Source: an uncultured Lachnospiraceae bacterium
GTDB taxonomy: Bacteria > Bacillota > Clostridia > Lachnospirales > Lachnospiraceae
Reading direction: 5' to 3'
Assembly: GCA_934351705.1 (NCBI GenBank)
Contig: CAKRJK010000019.1
Span: 1-11,194, forward strand
Length of the DNA: 11,194 bases
The notes beneath the pieces were generated by a model. It had not been told where the DNA came from. It did not search any database and saw only the letters and a program-made list of their open reading frames with translations. The number at the start of each line of letters is the position of its first letter. The first letter of the stretch is position 1. Made by a program: the position numbers and the translations under genes. This document shows, piece by piece, positions 6,559 to 11,194 of the stretch.

Positions 6559-7677
6559 ATGAAAAGAGCGATTGCATTATGCGGCGGTGGAACAAAAGGA
6601 GCATATGAATTGGGAGTCTGGCAGGCATTGAATGAACTGCAGATAGACTATCAGATCGTAACGGGAACCTCAATCGGTTCTATTAACGGGGCATTGATGG
6701 CTTGCAAAGATTATGAAAATGCCAAAAAGCTTTGGGGAACGATTGAGATGCAAAACGTCATGGAGGACGGCATCAATCTGACAAGCACCATAGAGGGAAT
6801 GTATAACCAAAAGGAACAGATACGCCCGTTTTTAAAAAAATACGTAAAAAACAAGGGTGCGGACGTCTCACCGTTCGAGAGCTTTATCGAGACATTGATC
6901 GATGAGGAGGCAGTCCGGAAATCGGGGATCAAGTACGGTCTGGTGACAGTTCAGGTATCCCCGGTAAAGCCGCAGGAGTTGACGTTGAAAGATATTCCGC
7001 AGGGAATGTTAAAAGAGTACATTATGTGTTCCTCGGCAATCTTTCCGCTGTTTCCGATGCACAAAATAGATGACAAAACCTACATAGACGGATGTTATTA
7101 TGACAATCTTCCGATTGATTTTGCATTGCGAATGGGAGCAACCGAAGTAATCGCGGTAGATTTACACACGAATCCGAGTCATCCGGAATATCTGAACAAA
7201 CCGTTTGTGACTTACATTCGTCCAAGCCGTTCGCTGGGAACGATGATGAATTTTGAGAGGGAGATTCTGGACTCGAATATTTTGCTGGGGTATCAGGACG
7301 CAATGAAAAAATTCGGCAAAATGGCAGGATTCTGCTATTGTTTCAAAAAAGAAGATTTAGAAGACTACCGGCGGAAGATAGAAGTGTTTAATGCAAAAAT
7401 CCTAAGAAAAGAAGGAAACAGGCCGTTTACGAAACAACATGAGTTAAAAAGAATCTGTCAGGCATTGGAGGAACATACAGAGGGAAAAGTACTGACAAAA
7501 GAAGACTATTTTATCCGGGGAGCGGAGATTTGCGGCGAACTGCTGGGAATTGCGGTAGAGCCGACGTATTCTATGCCGGAATTTATCAGAAGGATTCGCG
7601 AGGGAATGCCGTTTAAGAAAAGAGCCAGCACAGTAAAGGAAGAAATCGCAGAACTTTTTTGTAAAGTATGCATATAG
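6559..7677 (+). CDS. Patatin-like phospholipase
   Basis: The protein has 372 residues and is a predicted lipid acyl hydrolase with a Ser-Asp dyad. The oxyanion motif GGGTKGAYE lies at residues 9-17, the nucleophile elbow GTSIG at 36-40 (Ser38), and the catalytic Asp in the DG motif at 177-178 (IDGCYYDNLP). All key residues are present, so it should be active. There is no signal peptide or clear membrane segment, so it is likely cytosolic or peripheral on the inner membrane. The C-terminal third (after about 250) is a charged, helical extension of unknown role. GCGGAGGGA just before the ATG gives a strong ribosome site. It lies 15 bp after the EamA gene and 30 bp before the small Pro-rich gene. 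The actual substrate (phospholipid, lysolipid or other ester) is unknown. Confidence 0.92.
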   Translation: MKRAIALCGGGTKGAYELGVWQALNELQIDYQIVTGTSIGSINGALMACKDYENAKKLWGTIEMQNVMEDGINLTSTIEGMYNQKEQIRPFLKKYVKNKGADVSPFESFIETLIDEEAVRKSGIKYGLVTVQVSPVKPQELTLKDIPQGMLKEYIMCSSAIFPLFPMHKIDDKTYIDGCYYDNLPIDFALRMGATEVIAVDLHTNPSHPEYLNKPFVTYIRPSRSLGTMMNFEREILDSNILLGYQDAMKKFGKMAGFCYCFKKEDLEDYRRKIEVFNAKILRKEGNRPFTKQHELKRICQALEEHTEGKVLTKEDYFIRGAEICGELLGIAVEPTYSMPEFIRRIREGMPFKKRASTVKEEIAELFCKVCI

Positions 7678-7707
7678 TATAGTGATATTTGCAGCAGGAG
7701 CCAGAAA

Positions 7708-8187
7708 TTGGACTATAATAATAAAGATTCATGGTTTTACATGCAGCAGAACAATCCGTTTTATATTCCATACCCAATGCAGATGCAGAGCAATTATTTA
7801 AGTGATATGGAATATGAGAAGGATTTGGATAGAATGAAAGAACTCTATCCGAGAGAAGCAAAAGAAATACAAAGATATGTAGAAGAAGAATGCGACCGCA
7901 TGGAATATGAGGGCAGCATGATGTACGATGAATATCCTGATAAGACAATGTTACGCAGAGTCTGCCAAAACATTATGGACCGCATGATGCAGGATAGGGA
8001 AAACCGGATGGAATCCACCGAGTGCTGTGCGCAGGAGGAATTGGCACAGGGACCAAGACCGCCGAGACCACCACAGCCGCCGCAGCCACCGAGAAGGGAT
8101 GGTTTGATGGATTTGATAGAGGTATTGCTCTACAATGAAATGTACAAAAGGAGATGTCGTCACCGCAGATGTAACCGGTGGTGGTAA
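7708..8187 (+). CDS. Small hypothetical protein with Pro-rich linker and Arg/Cys-rich tail
   Basis: The protein has 159 residues from a TTG start. AGGAG at 7696-7700 stands 7 nt before the TTG, while the first in-frame ATG (7741) has no ribosome site, so TTG is preferred. In order: an Asn/Gln/Tyr/Met-rich start (1-30); a charged helical block (about 33-105) with YPREAKEIQRYVEEECDRM and DEYPDK; a Pro linker (about 114-128, PRPPRPPQPPQPP); a short hydrophobic helix (LMDLIEVLLYNEMY); and a tail RRCRHRRCNRWW. There is no signal peptide. I recognise the YPREAKEIQ-YVEEECDRMEY block as a recurring unnamed type in Lachnospiraceae, from memory. Pro-rich and Arg/Cys-rich ends occur in spore coat proteins, so a coat or coat-associated role is possible but unproven. 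It follows the patatin gene by 30 bp and is likely in the same operon. Confidence 0.8.
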   Translation: MDYNNKDSWFYMQQNNPFYIPYPMQMQSNYLSDMEYEKDLDRMKELYPREAKEIQRYVEEECDRMEYEGSMMYDEYPDKTMLRRVCQNIMDRMMQDRENRMESTECCAQEELAQGPRPPRPPQPPQPPRRDGLMDLIEVLLYNEMYKRRCRHRRCNRWW

Positions 8188-8194
8188 AAGCGGG

Positions 8195-8223
8195 TTGAGT
8201 TTTTGAAAGAAAGCGGATACAAT
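8195..8223 (+). promoter_or_regulatory. Putative promoter of the 827-residue protein gene
   Basis: TTGAGT (8195-8200) and TACAAT (8218-8223) are 17 bp apart, downstream of the Pro-rich gene stop. Transcription would start near 8230, just before the hairpin at 8238-8259, leaving a leader of about 55 nt. The -10 is 5/6 and the -35 is 4/6. Confidence 0.45.
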
Positions 8224-8237
8224 GAAATGAATAGGTC

Positions 8238-8259
8238 GGCGGTGCCGCAAGGTGCCGCC
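8238..8259 (+). terminator. GC-rich hairpin with GCAA loop (weak terminator or leader stem)
   Basis: GGCGGTGCC (8238-8246) pairs with GGTGCCGCC (8251-8259) through seven Watson-Crick pairs and two adjacent G-T wobbles, closing a GCAA tetraloop. Outer AATA/TATT pairing can add to it across a bulge. The downstream tail is ATTTGTAAAG, not a U-run, so termination would be weak. It could end the upstream operon partially or be a 5' stem in the leader of the next gene. Confidence 0.5.
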
Positions 8260-8285
8260 TATTTGTAAAGAAGGAGGACAAGCAG

Positions 8286-10769
8286 GTGAAAAAAGGAACT
8301 ATAAAAATATGTGCTATCGTAGGGGTGATACTGGTCACGATACTGATAGTAAGCCTACTTGGAAGACGTTCCGACAAAAATCTTACGACGGATACAAAAG
8401 ATGTGTCTTTACCGATGATTACCTTATATAAAGACGACACGAAGATCAATGAATTATACGGATATACGACACAGATGAAAGCGTGTGCAATGAGAGATAC
8501 GATCACACCGTTAAATTCAGACAGGATACTCCCGATCCGGATACAGTCCGCAGATCAAAAAATCACAGCAATTTCCTATGAAATCAGAAATATGAGCGGA
8601 GAGAAGCTGATCGCACAAAAAGAGGTAACAGAGTACGAGCAAAAAGACGGTGCCATCTCTGCAAATCTGAAAATACAAAATATTATCGAAGAGGGAACAG
8701 AATATCTTCTTATCTTAAAGCTGGAGCAGGGAGATAAAGATATTTATTATTACACACGCATGATGCAGCCCGTCGATTCCGATGTCGACGAAAGTTTGCG
8801 GTTTGTTATGGATTTTCATAATAAGTCGATGAACAAAGAGGCGGGCGGAACGCTGGCGACCTATCTCGAGCCGGATGCAACGGGCGACAATACGACCTTG
8901 AGCAGGGTGACGATACATTCTTCCCTGAATCAGCTCACATGGGGAAAACTGGATTACGAACAGATAGGAGAGCCGATTCCTTCGATTAAGGAGATCAGCA
9001 GCTCCTGTAATGTCATTACGCTGAACTATCAGGTTATGACAAAAGAGGGCGAGCAAAAGAGACAATATTATAATGTGGAGGAGTACTACCGCGTACGTCA
9101 TACGACAGACCGTGTCTATCTGTTGGACTATGAGCGGACGATGGAGCAGATTTTTACGGGAGAGACAGACACCGTATACGACAAATATCTGCAACTTGGA
9201 ATTTGCGACAAAAAGGTCAATTATGCTTCTAATGAGGGCGGAACCGTAGTGGGATTCGTACAGGCGGGCGATCTTTGGAGTTATAATCAGAATAACGGAC
9301 AGTTAGCCAAAGTGTTCAGTTTCCGCGGTGATGACCTCACTGAGAAAAGAGAAAATTATGATCAGCACGATATCCGCATTGTGAATGTCGATGAAGAGGG
9401 AAGTATTGACTTTCTTGTATACGGATATATGAATAGCGGAGCACACGAAGGGCGTGTGGGAATCAGTGTTTGTCGTTATGATTCCGTGGCAAACGCAACG
9501 GAGGAGGAGTTGTTCTTGCCGGTGGATACGTCCTACCAGGTTATGAAGACCGATTTGGGAGAGCTGGCATACCGCAATAACCAAAAAGAATTTTTTATCG
9601 TAGCGGGAAAAGATTTATATAAGATACGGACAGACAGTTTAGAGGTGTCCAAAGAAAAAGAAAATCTGGTAAAAGATACCTATGTGGTTTCTGACGGAGG
9701 ACGCTATTTTGCATATGCACAGGAGGATACGGGCAATTTGCGGCTTGAAGATCTGGAAACAGGCTCCACCTATGAGATTGCAAAAGAAAATTCACAGGAA
9801 TTAAAACCGTTAGGTTTTATGGGAGAAGATTTTATTTACGGAATCTCATCGCAGGCGGGAGAACCGATGCAGGAGGTTAAAATCATTTCCACCAAAGAGT
9901 CGCATGATGTATTAAAAGACTACCAAAAACAGGGCTATTATATCTCGGGCATTGTCATTGACGGAAACACCATTTACATCAATCGTGTGGTTTCCGAAGG
10001 CGGCACTTATGCAGAGGCGGAGACAGACACCATTATGAATAATGAGGGAAGCGAGACCTCGCAGGTGCTTGTACACACAAGCCAGGATGAGACAAAGCAA
10101 ATGTTGGTACAGCTTGAGTTTGCAGATAATCACAAAGAGGCAAACACAAAACTGATGACGCCGAAGCAGATGGTGGATAAGAGCGGAAAAGAAGTAAAAT
10201 TAAAAACAAAGGACAAGACCTTATATTACGCATATACAGCAGGCACAGTAACGATGGGTGGAGAAAATGCACCGGAGGTCATTCATGCGGCAAACAGTAA
10301 TATGGGTGTTGTGGTAGACAGCAGGCAGAATTATATCTGGAAACGTATGAAAAAAAATGCACAGGCGAATGTGCTGGGAGCCAATACACAAGTCGAGGGC
10401 GGTACTTCGCTGGCAAAATGCCTGAATCTGATCTTACAAAAAGAAGGTGTCGCGGCAGAGGGAGATGCGCTGTTGCAGGCAGATACTTCTGTGGAAAAGA
10501 TTCTGTCAGACAAGATAAAAAATGCGATCGGATTAAACCTGACGGGATGTACGGCAGACGAAATGTTATATTATGTCAATTTGGGACATCCGGTGATCGG
10601 AATGACAGACGCACAGGAGGCAATGCTGATCGTGGGCTATGACAGCACGACGATTTCTATCTGTAATGCAAACACAGGAAATGTAGAGCGGTTGGGAATC
10701 GAAGAGGCAAACAATCGGTTTGCGGCGGCAGGCAATGTTTTTTATGCGTATGTTGACGAGGCTCCGTAA
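8286..10769 (+). CDS. Membrane-anchored extracytoplasmic protein, beta-propeller-like middle and degenerate C39-like C-terminus
   Basis: The protein has 827 residues from a GTG start, with AAGGAGG (8271-8277) 8 nt upstream. One N-terminal helix (about 7-25, followed by RR) works as a signal anchor, putting the rest outside. Residues 40-160 look like a beta-sandwich; 170-290 hold a conserved-looking block with TYLEPD and VEEYYRVR. Residues 300-620 contain repeated beta-strand units (DLWSYN, DLYKI, LRLEDL, DDG-type turns) as in a beta-propeller. The last 145 residues resemble the papain-like C39 fold (GGTSLAKCLNLIL at 705-717; GHPVIGM; AMLIVGYD 779-786; ICNANTG), but the DCG Cys, the His before the GYD strand and the following Asp are replaced (Gly/Thr/Ser, Glu/Ala and Asn). 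It is therefore probably a non-enzymatic binding or scaffold domain. I know no named family. I recall similar long unnamed proteins in Lachnospiraceae. The domain calls are by eye. Confidence 0.85.
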   Translation: MKKGTIKICAIVGVILVTILIVSLLGRRSDKNLTTDTKDVSLPMITLYKDDTKINELYGYTTQMKACAMRDTITPLNSDRILPIRIQSADQKITAISYEIRNMSGEKLIAQKEVTEYEQKDGAISANLKIQNIIEEGTEYLLILKLEQGDKDIYYYTRMMQPVDSDVDESLRFVMDFHNKSMNKEAGGTLATYLEPDATGDNTTLSRVTIHSSLNQLTWGKLDYEQIGEPIPSIKEISSSCNVITLNYQVMTKEGEQKRQYYNVEEYYRVRHTTDRVYLLDYERTMEQIFTGETDTVYDKYLQLGICDKKVNYASNEGGTVVGFVQAGDLWSYNQNNGQLAKVFSFRGDDLTEKRENYDQHDIRIVNVDEEGSIDFLVYGYMNSGAHEGRVGISVCRYDSVANATEEELFLPVDTSYQVMKTDLGELAYRNNQKEFFIVAGKDLYKIRTDSLEVSKEKENLVKDTYVVSDGGRYFAYAQEDTGNLRLEDLETGSTYEIAKENSQELKPLGFMGEDFIYGISSQAGEPMQEVKIISTKESHDVLKDYQKQGYYISGIVIDGNTIYINRVVSEGGTYAEAETDTIMNNEGSETSQVLVHTSQDETKQMLVQLEFADNHKEANTKLMTPKQMVDKSGKEVKLKTKDKTLYYAYTAGTVTMGGENAPEVIHAANSNMGVVVDSRQNYIWKRMKKNAQANVLGANTQVEGGTSLAKCLNLILQKEGVAAEGDALLQADTSVEKILSDKIKNAIGLNLTGCTADEMLYYVNLGHPVIGMTDAQEAMLIVGYDSTTISICNANTGNVERLGIEEANNRFAAAGNVFYAYVDEAP

Positions 10770-10775
10770 AAGTTT

Positions 10776-10806
10776 TTGACATATTTTTAAAATGCAGAAA
10801 TATAAT
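10776..10806 (+). promoter_or_regulatory. Possible upstream promoter of the HPr-like gene
   Basis: A perfect TTGACA (10776-10781) and a perfect TATAAT (10801-10806) lie 19 bp apart just after the stop of the 827-residue gene. The spacer is 2 bp longer than ideal. It would give a leader of about 180 nt. Confidence 0.4.
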
Positions 10807-10897
10807 AAAAAGAAAGGCTGACATGCGAAAAATTGCATAAAAATTCGTCGATTTATGACAAACCTTGTTGGAAATTGCCAGAATTGCAAAAAATGTA

Positions 10898-10926
10898 TTG
10901 CAAAAGCCTTCCGAATAAGCTATATT
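10898..10926 (+). promoter_or_regulatory. Promoter of the HPr-like gene
   Basis: TTGCAA (10898-10903) and TATATT (10921-10926) are exactly 17 bp apart, giving a leader of about 60 nt before the ATG at 10996. The 226-bp gap 10770-10995 also holds ATTGCAAAA twice (10883-10891 and 10897-10905). I see no gene and no U-tailed hairpin to end the preceding transcript. Confidence 0.5.
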
Positions 10927-10995
10927 ACATAAATGTATAAACAAAATATTAACAGGTAATTCGTAGTTAAGGGAGATTATAAAGGAAGTGTAATT

Positions 10996-11194
10996 ATGAG
11001 CCAAAAAGAAATTGTTGTTTCTGATGTAGAAAAAGGACATGATAATCCAATAGCGGAACTGGTACAGGTAGCATGCCGGTTTGACAGCGAGATTATATTA
11101 GAGAGTAATAACTGCAAAATTAATGCAAAAAGCATTATGGGGATTATGGCATTTAACCCGCACAATGGTGTAGAAGTTGAGATTGAAGCTGATG
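10996..11194 (+). CDS. HPr-like phosphocarrier family protein (partial, 5' end)
   Basis: The first 66 residues are seen before the window ends. HPr passes phosphate from enzyme I to PTS permeases through His15, and Gram-positive HPr is regulated by phosphorylation of Ser46. Here H15 (GHDNP) and S46 (NAKSIMGIM) fall at exactly those positions, and ELVQVACRFDSEI and the following strands match the fold. However, the usual HARP motif reads HDNP: Ala16 is Asp and Arg17 is Asn. Arg17 normally stabilises the phosphohistidine, so normal PTS transfer is doubtful and this may be a paralogue with a regulatory role. AAAGGAAG at 10981-10988 lies 7 nt before the ATG. The rest, expected to be about 20 residues for a stand-alone HPr, is outside the window. 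Confidence 0.85.
   Translation, partial: MSQKEIVVSDVEKGHDNPIAELVQVACRFDSEIILESNNCKINAKSIMGIMAFNPHNGVEVEIEAD

Noticed and set aside
7973-8506. 177-codon open frame on the minus strand spanning the gap before 8286
   Set aside because: It overlaps two better supported plus-strand genes with strong ribosome sites, and its Pro/His/Ser-rich translation is an antisense artefact.
10415-10424. C712 of the large protein as a working C39 nucleophile
   Set aside because: It is about four residues away from the usual Cys position relative to the following helix, and no His or Asp partner is present at the expected places.
10831-10860. Spo0A box near 10845
   Set aside because: The sequence reads TTCGTCGA, not TTCGACA or TGTCGAA, so it is not a match.
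10883-10905. Two ATTGCAAAA repeats as a short tandem or CRISPR-like element
   Set aside because: There are only two short AT-rich copies, one overlapping a -35 box; this is too little for an array and may be chance.
10657-11040. Minus-strand open frames covering the gap before the HPr-like gene
   Set aside because: They overlap the end of the 827-residue gene and the start of the HPr-like gene; low-complexity Phe/Leu/His translation and no ribosome site.

Overview
The window looks like chromosomal DNA from a Gram-positive Clostridia, most likely a Lachnospiraceae (gut Clostridium cluster XIVa). This rests on moderate-to-low GC, strong AGGAGG-type ribosome sites, use of TTG and GTG starts next to good Shine-Dalgarno sequences, a lipoteichoic-acid-synthase-type sulfatase, and two large hypothetical proteins of a type I associate with that family. 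I see no mobile element, CRISPR array, rRNA or tRNA. The genes read as ordinary core or near-core genome.

Layout, left to right. (1) 13-1492, plus strand: a small hypothetical protein followed 22 bp later by a cation diffusion facilitator with Mn-type site residues and a duplicated cytosolic domain. (2) A perfect hairpin at 1481-1512 closes this unit and also the convergent LTA-synthase-like gene (1532-3778, minus). (3) The roughly 258-bp divergent region 3779-4036 carries two plausible sigma-A promoters and a cluster of AT-rich palindromes. It drives the LTA-synthase-like gene one way and a membrane diguanylate cyclase (4037-5131) the other. (4) A second shared hairpin (5151-5191) separates the cyclase from a convergent His-rich CsoR/RcnR-family metal sensor (5198-5533, minus). 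(5) From 5686 to 8187, plus strand, lie an internally duplicated EamA transporter, a patatin-like lipase and a small Pro-rich/Arg-Cys-tailed protein, with 15-bp and 30-bp gaps that suggest one operon. (6) A likely new promoter and a leader hairpin precede an 827-residue membrane-anchored exported protein (8286-10769). (7) A 226-bp gap with promoter-like sequence leads into a gene for an HPr-like protein that runs off the right edge.

Functionally the window mixes cell envelope work (LTA-type polymer synthesis, an anchored extracytoplasmic protein, a patatin lipase) with metal homeostasis (CDF exporter, CsoR-like sensor) and signalling (c-di-GMP synthesis, HPr-like regulator). The genes do not form one obvious pathway. 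The least explained items are the 827-residue protein, whose C-terminus looks like a C39-type papain fold that has lost its catalytic residues; the small Pro-rich/Arg-Cys protein; and the EamA protein, whose halves align without a gap at about 48% identity.
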